Assembly: GCA_030690175.1 (NCBI GenBank)
Contig: JAUYHE010000053.1
Span: forward strand, 1-34,963
Direction: 5' to 3'
Origin: a bacterium
Lineage (GTDB): Bacteria; Patescibacteriota; Microgenomatia; Woykebacterales; RBG-16-39-9b
Length of the DNA: 34,963 nt
Every line of letters starts with the position of its first letter. Positions within the stretch are counted from its first letter, which is position 1. Under the pieces are notes generated by a model. That model was not told the DNA's origin. It did not search any database and was given only the letters and a program-made list of their open reading frames with translations. The translations under genes were made by a program, and so were the position numbers. Positions 1 to 8,510 of this stretch are shown piece by piece.

Positions 1-90
1 GAGCATCGTGGCTTGATGAGGCTAGGTATCGGAATTTTCTTACTGTTGCTTGGTTTTTACATGATTTATTCGCTAAACCCGGTATTTTGA
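1..90 (+). CDS. C-terminal end of a membrane protein (partial, cut by window start)
   Basis: The first 29 codons are open from base 1 and end in TGA at 88-90. They encode a basic stretch and one hydrophobic helix (GIGIFLLLLGFYMIY) followed by a short tail, so this is the last membrane segment of a protein that starts outside the window. The next gene starts one base after the stop, which indicates a shared operon. Too little is visible to name a family. Confidence 0.55.
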   Translation, partial: EHRGLMRLGIGIFLLLLGFYMIYSLNPVF

Positions 91-91
91 A

Positions 92-598
92 ATGGACGTA
101 TTTTCAAATCTTTTAGCTTTTAGTTTTTGGGAAAAATTTGCCAATACCCACGGTATGTTGGCAATGCTTTCTTTGATCTTATTTGGTTCTGGAATCGTAC
201 TTTACTTTGCCGCTAGGAAAAGCGATGATTTTATTCGTTGGTTGAAGACAAGTCTAATGTTTCTGTTTGCTAACTTGGTCTTGTTGGATATCCTTGGTTT
301 GACGGTTTATATACCTTATCGAGCCGAAGACGGACCAAGGTCACTTCTAAAAGCTTCAGAGGCTACTGCCTGGTTGCACAGTGATATCTTCGAACACAAG
401 GAATTTTTGGCTTTTGCCCCGATGATTTTGATTTTGGTGGCGTTTATAGTGGTGAGTATCTTGGGTAAAAATTTTAATAACGACCGTGTTTCAACCTTGA
501 GAAAATCAGTAATTTTCTCTCTGATACTTGCTTTGATTTTCGTCCTTATAGTGGCGGCTGAAGGTGTGATGGTGACCAAGGCAGCGCCAGTTAGCTAG
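92..598 (+). CDS. Four-helix membrane protein with conserved-looking histidines
   Basis: This 168-residue protein has about four hydrophobic segments (roughly residues 22-42, 50-72, 105-125 and 138-160). Histidines sit at membrane edges, in NTHGMLAML near residue 20 and in LHSDIFEHKEFLAFAP near residue 100. Such paired histidines suggest heme or metal binding, but this is inference and I cannot name the family. It follows the preceding partial gene by one base and is followed within seven bases by another small membrane gene, then by a DoxX-like gene. The neighbourhood therefore points to membrane redox or metal chemistry. Confidence 0.8.
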   Translation: MDVFSNLLAFSFWEKFANTHGMLAMLSLILFGSGIVLYFAARKSDDFIRWLKTSLMFLFANLVLLDILGLTVYIPYRAEDGPRSLLKASEATAWLHSDIFEHKEFLAFAPMILILVAFIVVSILGKNFNNDRVSTLRKSVIFSLILALIFVLIVAAEGVMVTKAAPVS

Positions 599-604
599 AA
601 AGTT

Positions 605-946
605 ATGGAAGAAAAAAACAATCAAGAAACACAAGTGTCCCTGGCCAATGGCTACCTGGTGGCGGCTGGTTTGACATTTATTGTTTTTTGGATAACTAAT
701 ATTCTGAAAGAATCTTACCCATCGGTAAAAGAGTTTTTAGAATTTTATAAACCGATCGGCCCTCTACTTGGCCTTTTCGCTCTTTCCCTGGCCTCCTTGG
801 TTATTTTTTCCACGGTCTTCCAGATTATAAAGATAAAAAATCAGAACATCGCTGTTTGGTTTTTCATCATTTCTGCTGTCCTATTTGCTATTATGGTTTT
901 TCCGCCGGTTTTTGAACCGATCGTCCATACTTTAGCTGTTGAATAG
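605..946 (+). CDS. Small three-helix membrane protein of unknown function
   Basis: This 113-residue protein has three hydrophobic segments (about residues 14-34, 50-72 and 82-100) and a charged N-terminus rich in Glu, Lys and Asn. No catalytic motif is visible and I do not recognise the family. It sits six bases after the upstream membrane gene and 24 bases before the DoxX-like gene, so it is very likely co-transcribed with both. It could be a small subunit of a membrane complex with the upstream histidine-bearing protein. Confidence 0.75.
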   Translation: MEEKNNQETQVSLANGYLVAAGLTFIVFWITNILKESYPSVKEFLEFYKPIGPLLGLFALSLASLVIFSTVFQIIKIKNQNIAVWFFIISAVLFAIMVFPPVFEPIVHTLAVE

Positions 947-954
947 GTTCGCAA

Positions 955-960
955 AGGAGG
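955..960 (+). promoter_or_regulatory. Shine-Dalgarno site fixing a TTG start
   Basis: AGGAGG lies ten bases upstream of the TTG at 971. It is the strongest ribosome binding site in this operon and is the reason the DoxX-like gene is started at a TTG codon. Confidence 0.7.
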
Positions 961-970
961 TGAAAAGATT

Positions 971-1444
971 TTGAACAACGCAGAAAAAGTTTCTGTCTTG
1001 CTACTTAGGTTAAGCATAGGTTGGCTTTTTTTCTACGCCGGTTGGTCTAAAGTAATAACGTTTTTCACCGACGCCAAGGACTGGACCGCGGCCGGATTTT
1101 TAGGTAACATACCCGGTCCTTTTGCCCCTCTGTTTTCTGGAATAGCCGGAAACGTCCTAGTAGACTATCTGAACGCCTACGGCCTGCTTCTTGTGGGAGC
1201 TGCTCTTATACTGGGAGTATTGGTAAGGTGGTCAGCTTTTTGGGGAATCGTTATAATGGTTCTTTACTACCTAGCTAGTTTTCCAGCCGAGCACTCGTAT
1301 ATTGTGGAAGACCACTTTATCTTCGCCATAGTTCTATTGGTGTTAGCCGCTTTTGGGGCTGGTCGGACGTGGGGTCTAGATAGAACACTTGAAAACTCTG
1401 GGTTTGTAAAGTCAAACCCTTGGTTAGTAAAGCTTTTAGGCTAG
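971..1444 (+). CDS. DoxX-like membrane protein
   Basis: This 157-residue protein starts at TTG and has four membrane helices. It carries the DoxX/DoxD-type opening of a helix with LLRLSIGWLFFYAGWSKV (residues about 10-27), a central glycine-rich helix and a C-terminal GRTWGLDR loop. Members of this family are associated with quinone-linked sulfur or thiol redox at the membrane. In some bacteria they work with superoxide dismutase or thiol oxidoreductases. A DsbA-like thioredoxin follows directly, which fits a thiol-redox role, although that gene seems to have its own promoter. The exact substrate cannot be read from sequence. Confidence 0.8.
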   Translation: MNNAEKVSVLLLRLSIGWLFFYAGWSKVITFFTDAKDWTAAGFLGNIPGPFAPLFSGIAGNVLVDYLNAYGLLLVGAALILGVLVRWSAFWGIVIMVLYYLASFPAEHSYIVEDHFIFAIVLLVLAAFGAGRTWGLDRTLENSGFVKSNPWLVKLLG

Positions 1445-1464
1445 TCTTTTTTGCTTAGTTGTTG

Positions 1465-1470
1465 TACAAT
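1465..1470 (+). promoter_or_regulatory. -10 box of a leaderless promoter for the DsbA-like gene
   Basis: TACAAT ends nine bases before the ATG at 1480, so transcription would begin about three bases upstream of the start codon. No Shine-Dalgarno site is present and the -35 region is weak. Confidence 0.45.
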
Positions 1471-1479
1471 TAGCCGTCT

Positions 1480-2112
1480 ATGAAAAATCTATCCGAGAAG
1501 TGGATTTTTATTGCTATTGGAGTAGTTAGTTTATTTATTGTTGGTATTGCCGTAATTTCGACCTCCAATAGCCAAAAACCCGAACAAGTCGCGAGTAACG
1601 ATCTACTTAAAAAAGACAGCCAGGTTTTGGGTAGTCGAGATGCCAAGGTGACGATTGTGGAATTTGCTGATTTTCAATGCCCGGCTTGCGGCACCGCTCA
1701 CCCGATAGTAAAGCAAGTAACCAAAGAATACGGCGACAAGATTCTTTTTGGGTATCGCCACTTTCCCATTGTTAGTTCTCACCAGTACGCGCTAAAAGCT
1801 GCGGAAGCCTCTGAAGCAGCGGGCGAACAAGGAAAATTTTGGGAGTATTACGACATACTCTATGACAACCAAGAAAATTTAAAAGCAGAAGATCTTATTA
1901 GTTACGCTAAAAGATTAAATCTTAATATGAGCGAATTTAGGCAGACGCTAGATTCTGGTAAATATAAAGATAAAATTACGGTTGATATGGATGCTGGTGA
2001 TAAATTTGGGGTTAGCGCTACGCCCACCTTCTTTATAAACGGGACAAAATATCAAGGTGTACTATCTTTTGATAAATTCAAATCGATCATTGATGAACAG
2101 CTTGCAAAGTGA
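1480..2112 (+). CDS. Membrane-anchored DsbA-family thiol:disulfide oxidoreductase
   Basis: The 210-residue protein begins with one signal-anchor helix (residues about 8-27) and then a thioredoxin-fold DsbA domain. The active site is C67-P-A-C70 in FADFQCPACG, and the cis-proline loop VSATPTFFING is near residue 180. It should sit on the outer face of the membrane and oxidise or isomerise disulfides in exported proteins. The upstream DoxX-like protein may recycle electrons, but this is inference. The gene ends six bases before the convergent atpC stop, with no terminator between them. Confidence 0.9.
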   Translation: MKNLSEKWIFIAIGVVSLFIVGIAVISTSNSQKPEQVASNDLLKKDSQVLGSRDAKVTIVEFADFQCPACGTAHPIVKQVTKEYGDKILFGYRHFPIVSSHQYALKAAEASEAAGEQGKFWEYYDILYDNQENLKAEDLISYAKRLNLNMSEFRQTLDSGKYKDKITVDMDAGDKFGVSATPTFFINGTKYQGVLSFDKFKSIIDEQLAK

Positions 2113-2118
2113 TCGTCT

Positions 2119-2523
2119 TTAACGGCGGTGACGGCGTTTGACTCGTAGTTGCGCCAACGCGTTTTGCAGATTTGCCGCTGTAATAGCAAATTCCTCTTCA
2201 GAAAGCCGCTCCCGATTCTTTAAAGCCTCCTCCGCCCTTTTTCTGGCTTCTTCGGCTATTTTCTCATCGATTTCTTCTGGACGTTGGGCTAGATCAGTCG
2301 CTACAGCGACTTTTTTGCCGGTGATTTCAGCAAAACCACCACCACTGGCTAAAACAATATTTTGACTGCCCTTTTTCAAAGTTAATTCGCCAGGTAGTAG
2401 TTGGGTCACTAGAGAAACGTGACCAGGAAGAACAGTGATTTCACCATCCGCTGTTGGTAGGGTCACTTGATCAGCCTCTTCGGAGTACGCGATTTTTTCC
2501 GGAGTTACTATTTCCAGCTTCAT
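2119..2523 (-). CDS. atpC: F1Fo ATP synthase epsilon subunit
   Basis: This 134-residue protein has the N-terminal beta-sandwich (MKLEIVTPEKIAYSEEADQV, then TADGEITVLPGH near residue 27) and the C-terminal helical hairpin, so it is a full-length epsilon subunit (E. coli about 139 residues). It links the rotor to F1 and normally inhibits ATP hydrolysis through its C-terminal helices. The start overlaps the atpD stop by four bases, which suggests translational coupling. The last residues are strongly basic (RVKRRHRR), an unusual tail. It is the last gene of the atp operon. Confidence 0.95.
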   Translation of the reverse strand: MKLEIVTPEKIAYSEEADQVTLPTADGEITVLPGHVSLVTQLLPGELTLKKGSQNIVLASGGGFAEITGKKVAVATDLAQRPEEIDEKIAEEARKRAEEALKNRERLSEEEFAITAANLQNALAQLRVKRRHRR

Positions 2524-3890
2524 TTTTTAACCTCTTCTATAGCCCCCTTCATGTAGAAGTCCTGTTCTGACACACCATCGAGTTCCCCATCCAGAATTTT
2601 CTTGAACCCTTTGACGGTTTCGGCAATTGGCACATATTTTCCAGCCCGACCAGTGAAAGCTTCGGCAACAAACATAGGTTGGGAGAGAAATCTTTGAATT
2701 TTTCTGGCTCTGCCGACGATTAACTTATCTTCATCAGCAAGCTCCTCTATCCCCAAAATGGCGATAATATCTTGAAGCTCTTTGTACCTTTGGAGCACCT
2801 GTTGGACTTGCCGCGCCACCTGGTAGTGTTCTTCACCCACGATATTTGGATCTAGAGCTCGGGAAGTGGATGATAGGGGGTCTACGGCCGGATAGAGACC
2901 TTGCTCGGCGATAGAGCGTTCCAAAACAATCGTTGAGTCAAGATGAGCAAAGGTAGTCACCGGTGCTGGATCGGTATAATCGTCCGCAGGGACGTAGATG
3001 GCTTGGAGAGAAGTGATTGAACCCTTTTTTGTTGATGTGATTCTTTCCTGCAGTTCGCCCATTTCGGAAGCTAGTGTTGGTTGATAACCAACAGCAGAAG
3101 GTATTCTTCCAAGTAATGCAGACACCTCACTGCCTGCCTGAGTAAAGCGGAAAATGTTATCGATGAAAAGCAATACGTCTTGATTTTTTTCGTCCCGGAA
3201 ATATTCTGCAATAGAGAGACCAGTTAAACCAACACGCAATCTTGCACCGGGTGGTTCATTCATTTGACCAAAAACAAGAGCAGTTTTGTTAATCACACCA
3301 GATTCATTAAGTTCTTTATAAAGATCGTTACCTTCACGAGTCCTTTCTCCAACACCCGCAAATACTGAATAACCCCCATGTTCGGTGGCAATACTACGAA
3401 TTAGTTCCATTATAATGACAGTTTTCCCAACACCCGCACCACCGAAAACGCCAATTTTACCACCTTTAATAAAAGGTGCAATAAGGTCTATAATTTTAAT
3501 CCCTGTTTCTAGGATTTCTTGTTTGGTTTCCTGCTCGACTAAAGATGGGGCCTTTCGGTGAATAGGGTAGCGCTTTGAGGTTTTTAGCGGCCCCTTTTTG
3601 TCAATTTCATTGCCAGTGACGTTTAAAATTCTACCTAAAACTTCCTCGCCAACCGGTACGGAAATAAAGTGACCGCTGTCAACTGCCTCTTGGCCACGTC
3701 TCAAACCGTCCGTAGATCCAAGACTGACAGTGCGGACCGTCCCGTCACCAAGATGCTGTTGAACTTCTAAAGTTAATTTCTCTTTGCCCAGCGCTACCTC
3801 TAAGGCATTATAAATAGCTGGCAGTTCCTCTGGTTTAAACTCCACATCAACTACCGGTCCAATAATTTGCGTAATTTTTCCTTTATTCAT
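2520..3890 (-). CDS. atpD: F1Fo ATP synthase beta subunit
   Basis: This is the catalytic beta subunit, 456 residues. The N-terminal barrel begins GKITQIIGPVVDVEF, the P-loop is GGAGVGKT (about residues 151-158), GERTREGNDLY follows, and the Walker B strand is LLFIDNIFRF. These are the residues that bind and hydrolyse Mg-ATP at the alpha-beta interface. Length is normal for the family. It is preceded by atpG with a nine-base gap and overlaps atpC by four bases. Confidence 0.98.
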   Translation of the reverse strand: MNKGKITQIIGPVVDVEFKPEELPAIYNALEVALGKEKLTLEVQQHLGDGTVRTVSLGSTDGLRRGQEAVDSGHFISVPVGEEVLGRILNVTGNEIDKKGPLKTSKRYPIHRKAPSLVEQETKQEILETGIKIIDLIAPFIKGGKIGVFGGAGVGKTVIIMELIRSIATEHGGYSVFAGVGERTREGNDLYKELNESGVINKTALVFGQMNEPPGARLRVGLTGLSIAEYFRDEKNQDVLLFIDNIFRFTQAGSEVSALLGRIPSAVGYQPTLASEMGELQERITSTKKGSITSLQAIYVPADDYTDPAPVTTFAHLDSTIVLERSIAEQGLYPAVDPLSSTSRALDPNIVGEEHYQVARQVQQVLQRYKELQDIIAILGIEELADEDKLIVGRARKIQRFLSQPMFVAEAFTGRAGKYVPIAETVKGFKKILDGELDGVSEQDFYMKGAIEEVKK

Positions 3891-3899
3891 TAGATTTCC

Positions 3900-4760
3900 T
3901 TATTCCAACGCGATGGCGGCGGTACTAATATCGAGAATTTCCTTGGTAATTACCTCTTGTCTGATACCATTGTAAGTCAAAGTAAGATCATCAACTAGTT
4001 CCCCAGCATTTTCAGTGGCGTTTTTCATCGTCACCATTCTAGCAGAATGCTCACTGGCTTTAGCTTCAAGCAGGATCTGATAAAGCTCCATCAGTATATA
4101 TTGAGGCAGGATGGATTCTAAAACAGTATCGGGATCAGGTTCAAAAAGTGGTTCTAATTTTTCCGTGGTCTCCGCTTCCTTAGCCACCTCTTCTAAAATA
4201 CCCCTACTAATTATCGGCAAAAGTTGCTTTATGGTGGCGATTTGTTTGAGGGTTGAGATAAATTCGGTGTAGACTACGTAAGTCTGATCAAATTCGCGTT
4301 TTAGAAATCCATCGATTATGAATGAAGCTAGCGGTCTAACGGTAGCTAAGTTAGAGCTGTCAGAAAGTGGAAAATCAGCTAATAGATTTTTTCCCGACTT
4401 AACAACGAAATTGCGTGCCTTTTTGCCAAGCGTAAGAAATTTTAGATTTCCAACCAGACTTGATAGTTCCCGAAATAAATTACTGTTGATAGATCCTGCC
4501 AGCCCCCGATCGGTGGAAAACAAAATAATAGCTGCCGTCTCACCACCAGTTCTCGCCAAAAGGGGATGCGAGTCGGCGTTAATTCGGTTCGCAATCGACC
4601 GGATGACATTATTTACCAGATTTGAGTAAGGTTTACCACTGTTAGCCAGATTTTGAGCTCGCTTCATTTTTGCGGCGGCTACTAACTCCATAGCGTGGGT
4701 GATTTTAGCGGTGTTTTGGATTGAGCGGATTCGACCGCGGATTTCTCTAAGTGAAGCCAT
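3900..4760 (-). CDS. atpG: F1Fo ATP synthase gamma subunit
   Basis: This 286-residue central-stalk subunit has the conserved N-terminal coiled coil (REIRGRIRSIQNTAKITHAM) and the matching C-terminal helix (ENAGELVDDLTLTYNGIRQ), which together form the rotating shaft inside the alpha-beta hexamer. Length is typical. It lies 27 bases downstream of atpA across a short AT-rich spacer and nine bases upstream of atpD. Confidence 0.96.
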   Translation of the reverse strand: MASLREIRGRIRSIQNTAKITHAMELVAAAKMKRAQNLANSGKPYSNLVNNVIRSIANRINADSHPLLARTGGETAAIILFSTDRGLAGSINSNLFRELSSLVGNLKFLTLGKKARNFVVKSGKNLLADFPLSDSSNLATVRPLASFIIDGFLKREFDQTYVVYTEFISTLKQIATIKQLLPIISRGILEEVAKEAETTEKLEPLFEPDPDTVLESILPQYILMELYQILLEAKASEHSARMVTMKNATENAGELVDDLTLTYNGIRQEVITKEILDISTAAIALE

Positions 4761-4787
4761 ATAAAATTAATAATTCAGAATTAGAAA

Positions 4788-6284
4788 TTAGATCTTAAAT
4801 CCTTTCTGAAACTCTTGGATAGATTTTTCTAATTCTTTAGTTACTTTTTCTTCTAGGGTTTTTTCTTTAGCAATAATTTCTAAGAGTTTTGCTTTCTTTG
4901 TTTTCATAAAATCCAAGAAATTACTTTCAAAACCCTTAATTTTATCAATTGGTATTTCGTCAAGCATTCCGTTGGTCACAGCCCAGATCATAACTACTTG
5001 TTGTTCAATTGGCATGGGTACGTATTGAGGTTGTTTTAATACTTCGACGGTTCTTTTCCCCCGCTCCAATCGGTTGCGAGTTGCCTCGTCCAGGTCGCTG
5101 CCAAACTGAGCAAAAGAAGCTAGCTCGTGATATTGAGCTAAATCCAGCCTCAAACTACCCGCCACTGCTTTCATCGCTTTTATTTGAGCGGCGCCACCTA
5201 CTCTTGAAACAGACAAACCGACGTTTACGGCCGGTCGGGTACCAGCAAAAAATAGATCACTTTCAAGGTAAATTTGCCCGTCAGTTATCGAAATTACGTT
5301 GGTAGGTATATAAGCCGAAACATCACCAGCTTGAGTCTCAATTATTGGAAGAGCGGTGAGAGAACCGCCACCTAAATCTTTATTTAATTTAGCCGCCCGC
5401 TCAAGTAATCGGCTGTGGAGATAAAATATATCGCCTGGATAGGCCTCCCGAGCTGATGGTCGGCGCAGCGTTAAAGAAATTTGACGGTAAGCCCAAGCGT
5501 GCTTGGATAAATCATCGTAGATTACAAGAGCGTCTTTTCCAGCGTCCATAAAGTACTCACCAATAGCACAACCAGCGTAGGGTGCAATAAAGGCCGTTGC
5601 CGCCGAATCTTCTGCCGAGGCAGCGACAATGATTGTGTGGTTCATAGCGCCGTGTTTTTCCAGGTTGTCAACAATCTGGGCGATTTTTGAGGCTTTTTGA
5701 CTAATGGCAACGTAGATGCAGATTACACCAGTATTTTTTTGGTTAATGATTGCATCGATTGTAATCGCGGTTTTGCCCAGGCCCCGATCTCCAATAATTA
5801 GTTCTCTCTGACCTCGGCCAATCGGGATCATCGCGTCAATTGCCTTCAGACCGGTTTGCAAGGGGGTGTTTACTGACTGGCGAGTAATGACGCCCGGAGC
5901 GATTTTTTCGATTGGATAGGTTTGTTTAAATTTAACCGGGCCCCGTCCATCGATTGGGTTACCCAAGGGATCGAGTACCCTTCCGATCAAACCATCGCCA
6001 ACAGGAATAGAAAGAATCTCTCCAGTAGACTTTGCCTCGTCACCCTCTTTTAACAGCTTATAATCTCCGAAAATAATGATACCCACGTTGCTTTCCTCGA
6101 GATTTAGAGCCAGCCCGTACAAGTTGTGAGGAAGCTGGACTAGTTCGTTATACGCCACGTTTGAAATCCCCTCTATCTTGGCGATACCATCGCCGATTTC
6201 AATTATTCGACCGATATTTTCCGCTTGCGAGGAAAGCTTTAAATCCTTTATTTCCTTTTCGAGTTGTTTAACGATGTCGACCAC
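4788..6284 (-). CDS. atpA: F1Fo ATP synthase alpha subunit
   Basis: The 498-residue alpha subunit has the N-terminal barrel (IGRIIEIGDGIAKIEGISNV), a P-loop GDRGLGKT near residue 170 where most family members have GDRQTGKT, and the C-terminal alpha-specific region. Its nucleotide site is non-catalytic, so the P-loop change should be tolerated. The start is GTG at 6284, set by an AAGGAGG site seven bases upstream. The gene overlaps the end of atpH by 17 bases. Confidence 0.97.
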   Translation of the reverse strand: MVDIVKQLEKEIKDLKLSSQAENIGRIIEIGDGIAKIEGISNVAYNELVQLPHNLYGLALNLEESNVGIIIFGDYKLLKEGDEAKSTGEILSIPVGDGLIGRVLDPLGNPIDGRGPVKFKQTYPIEKIAPGVITRQSVNTPLQTGLKAIDAMIPIGRGQRELIIGDRGLGKTAITIDAIINQKNTGVICIYVAISQKASKIAQIVDNLEKHGAMNHTIIVAASAEDSAATAFIAPYAGCAIGEYFMDAGKDALVIYDDLSKHAWAYRQISLTLRRPSAREAYPGDIFYLHSRLLERAAKLNKDLGGGSLTALPIIETQAGDVSAYIPTNVISITDGQIYLESDLFFAGTRPAVNVGLSVSRVGGAAQIKAMKAVAGSLRLDLAQYHELASFAQFGSDLDEATRNRLERGKRTVEVLKQPQYVPMPIEQQVVMIWAVTNGMLDEIPIDKIKGFESNFLDFMKTKKAKLLEIIAKEKTLEEKVTKELEKSIQEFQKGFKI

Positions 6285-6678
6285 TAAACGCCTCCTTAAT
6301 TTGAGCTATTTTTTTGGCTACCGACAAATCCCACTGGGTATTTCCTAACGTTACTTTTATACCTCCTAGAAGAGCGGGATCGATTTTGGTTTCGACGGAA
6401 AGAGATTCACCACTTGATTTATCAAAATATTTTTTCAAGGAAGAGATTTGGTTGGGACTTAGTTTTTTGGCCGATTCAATTAACAGTGTTTCTGCCTCCA
6501 AAAACCGTCTTATTAAACGCAGATAGAGTTTTAAAATCGGTAAGGAAGCACTTTTGGCCGTGTTTTTTATAAAAGCGCTATTTTTTCTTACCTTTACTTC
6601 GTCTAGTTTTCTACCTGTGAAACTAGCCGACAATAATTTTTTAGCCAGTTTCAGGACCTCTTTCTTACTAGTTTTCAT
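6268..6678 (-). CDS. atpH: F1Fo ATP synthase delta subunit
   Basis: This 136-residue protein is shorter than typical delta subunits (about 175-180). The C-terminal part is recognisable (KIDPALLGGIKVTLGNTQWD), while the N-terminal helical domain that binds the alpha N-terminus is short and divergent. It connects the b-subunit stator stalk to the top of F1. Assignment relies on the C-terminal motif and on its place between atpF and atpA. It overlaps atpF by 11 bases and atpA by 17. Confidence 0.88.
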   Translation of the reverse strand: MKTSKKEVLKLAKKLLSASFTGRKLDEVKVRKNSAFIKNTAKSASLPILKLYLRLIRRFLEAETLLIESAKKLSPNQISSLKKYFDKSSGESLSVETKIDPALLGGIKVTLGNTQWDLSVAKKIAQIKEAFSGRHR

Positions 6679-7171
6679 TTTTGATATCCTTGATAGCTTT
6701 TTGAATCAATCTTTCCTTGTCGCTATCTTTCAAAGCTTTGCCTACCACTTTTTCGGTTGCTATAGCGACCATTTCCACGATTTGGTTGCGGGCTTCCAAA
6801 ATCATCTTTTGATTGTCCAGCTCCAGAGATTGTTGCGTTCTTTTCACGGTTTCGTCTATCGATTTCTTCGTTTCGTTTTGCAGCTGGTCACTTAGAAGCT
6901 TGGCCTCTTCTTTTGCGGTTTGAATGAAGGTGGTAGCTTCTTTTCTTGCCTGGTCCAAAATTTCTTCCTGCTTTGTAGTCGATTCTTCAAATCTCTTTTG
7001 GATCTCCTCAGCTTGTTTCAGCGACGTGGCTATTTTATTTTTCCTTTCCTCCAAAACTCTAAGTATCGGTTTGTACAAAAACCGCTGCAGAATAAAAATC
7101 AGTATTACAAAATTTACTATTTGAGCCAAAAGCAAAATTGGCTCCACACCAAAGGTTTTTAAAATTTCCAT
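6668..7171 (-). CDS. atpF: F1Fo ATP synthase b subunit
   Basis: This 167-residue protein has a single N-terminal membrane helix (PILLLAQIVNFVILIFILQR, about residues 11-30) followed by a long charged coiled coil rich in Glu, Lys and Gln, which is the stator stalk. Length and layout match the family. Its ATG starts one base after the atpE stop, indicating tight coupling. It overlaps atpH by 11 bases. Confidence 0.94.
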   Translation of the reverse strand: MEILKTFGVEPILLLAQIVNFVILIFILQRFLYKPILRVLEERKNKIATSLKQAEEIQKRFEESTTKQEEILDQARKEATTFIQTAKEEAKLLSDQLQNETKKSIDETVKRTQQSLELDNQKMILEARNQIVEMVAIATEKVVGKALKDSDKERLIQKAIKDIKNEN

Positions 7172-7172
7172 T

Positions 7173-7379
7173 TTAGCCAGTAAATGCTAAGACAAGAGCG
7201 TAAATAGCAATTGCTTCGGCAAACGCCATTCCCAAAAGCATTGCCGGTAGTACTTTAGCTTGAGCTTCAGGATTTCTCCCGATTGCTTCCATCGCTTTGG
7301 CACCAATAAGTCCTATTGCTAGGGCTGGTATAGCGCCGCCTAAAGCAACTATTAGACCACCAGTAACAGAAAATTCCAT
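7173..7379 (-). CDS. atpE: F1Fo ATP synthase c subunit (rotor ring)
   Basis: This 68-residue hairpin protein has two membrane helices joined by the polar loop GRNPEA (residues 34-39). The ion-binding carboxylate is E55 in GMAFAEAIAIY. The Na+ type c subunits have Gln four residues after the helix-1 proline and Ser after the Glu. Here those positions are I22 and A56, so the ring is predicted to carry protons (inference). I start it at the ATG at 7379, seven bases after an AGGAGG site, rather than at the GTG two codons upstream. Confidence 0.94.
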   Translation of the reverse strand: MEFSVTGGLIVALGGAIPALAIGLIGAKAMEAIGRNPEAQAKVLPAMLLGMAFAEAIAIYALVLAFTG

Positions 7380-7386
7380 GAGCACA

Positions 7387-7392
7387 CCTCCT
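7387..7392 (-). promoter_or_regulatory. Shine-Dalgarno site of atpE
   Basis: AGGAGG on the minus strand, seven bases from the ATG at 7379 and just after the atpB stop. It decides between the ATG at 7379 and the in-frame GTG at 7385, and could support the high expression needed for the multicopy c ring. Confidence 0.6.
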
Positions 7393-7395
7393 TTC

Positions 7396-8136
7396 CTAAT
7401 GGGCGGCTGACTTTTCCGTCAGAATCACCATAAATACTAATGTAAGCATCATAAAAATAGCCGCCTGTACAAAACCGACAATTATTTCCAAAAACAAAAA
7501 AGGTAGCGGTAGCAAAAAGGCAAAAAGGGACGAAATCGTTACGAGTAAAGTCTCACCAGCGAAAATATTACCAAATAGACGAAAGGAGAGAGAAATAATC
7601 TTTGTTATCTCGGCAACAATTTCTAGCAAACCAACGAAAAGATTCACCGGATTAAAACTAAGGTAGCGTTTTAGGTAAATTACGATGCCCGTAGCCGAGA
7701 TTGAGTAGTAATGAGTCATCCCAACGGATATAAGGGCTAGGGCTAGGGTAACGTTAAGATCACTATTGATACTACGAAATAGGGGTACCAAGACGTGTTT
7801 GCCGTTATGGATTTCGTTTACGCCGATAGTGCTAAAACCTGGGAGGAGACCAAGATAATTTGCCACCACGATAAAAATAAAAAAGGTGGCTACTATTGGC
7901 AAAAATCTCGTCGCCCGCTTTGTGTCCGAGAGGCCTTCGATTGTCGAAAAAATAGTTTCAATTACTATCTCAGCGGCGAGTTGTAGCTTACCTACTGGAA
8001 CCAACGATATTTTTCCTGAGAGCAAAATCGCAAATACTGATAATAAAGCAGTTACTAAAACCGTGGTTAATAAAGTATTGGTGATTGGGAACCCAGCAAT
8101 TGAAGCTATTTTTTCAGCAAAAAGAGTAACTTCCAT
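7396..8136 (-). CDS. atpB: F1Fo ATP synthase a subunit
   Basis: This 246-residue protein has about six membrane segments. The essential stator arginine is in SLSFRLFGNIFAGETLL (about residues 180-196), and the C-terminal helix FVQAAIFMMLTLVFMVIL is typical. It forms the two half channels that pass ions to the c ring. Its start immediately follows the stop of the carbonic-anhydrase-like gene (TAA then ATG), and its GGAGG site lies inside the end of that gene, so the two are translationally coupled. Confidence 0.96.
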   Translation of the reverse strand: MEVTLFAEKIASIAGFPITNTLLTTVLVTALLSVFAILLSGKISLVPVGKLQLAAEIVIETIFSTIEGLSDTKRATRFLPIVATFFIFIVVANYLGLLPGFSTIGVNEIHNGKHVLVPLFRSINSDLNVTLALALISVGMTHYYSISATGIVIYLKRYLSFNPVNLFVGLLEIVAEITKIISLSFRLFGNIFAGETLLVTISSLFAFLLPLPFLFLEIIVGFVQAAIFMMLTLVFMVILTEKSAAH

Positions 8137-8502
8137 TTACCCGACCTCCTCCATCAAATTAAAGTGCGCCATATAAGTTTTGATTTTCATCAGCGGATAG
8201 ATTGCGGACAAAATTTTTTTGGCTTTCACTAAATTAGAGGTGTGGTTTTCCCGACTGTTGTTTTCGCCGTAGGCGCCACAGTCTTCGTGATCGAAAACAT
8301 AAATCTCATCTGGCTCATGCAGCTTGATAGAGGTATTAATACTTTCCATACTTTTGTCTAAATTTAACGAAGCTCCGGGAATGGTGATTAAATCGTAATT
8401 ATTATTTAAACCCTTACCATCCAGGAAAGAAGCGATTTTGGTTACAAAACGAAAGTCAATACAAGTAATCGCAGTTGCTTTACACTTATGCCCGTTTTGC
8501 AT
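8137..8502 (-). CDS. Small beta-carbonic-anhydrase-like protein, first gene of the atp operon
   Basis: The 121-residue protein carries the beta-carbonic-anhydrase zinc and catalytic set: C14-I-D16-F-R18 and H72-E-D-C75. That gives two Cys and one His ligand plus the Asp-Arg dyad. At about 120 residues it is well short of classical beta enzymes (about 190-220) and resembles the short carbonic-anhydrase-like families. It would interconvert CO2 and bicarbonate, but activity is unproven. A longer reading from 8634 would overlap the enolase start. I prefer 8502 because a good promoter ends just before it. The gene is translationally coupled to atpB. Confidence 0.75.
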   Translation of the reverse strand: MQNGHKCKATAITCIDFRFVTKIASFLDGKGLNNNYDLITIPGASLNLDKSMESINTSIKLHEPDEIYVFDHEDCGAYGENNSRENHTSNLVKAKKILSAIYPLMKIKTYMAHFNLMEEVG

Positions 8503-8510
8503 GAAGGAAT

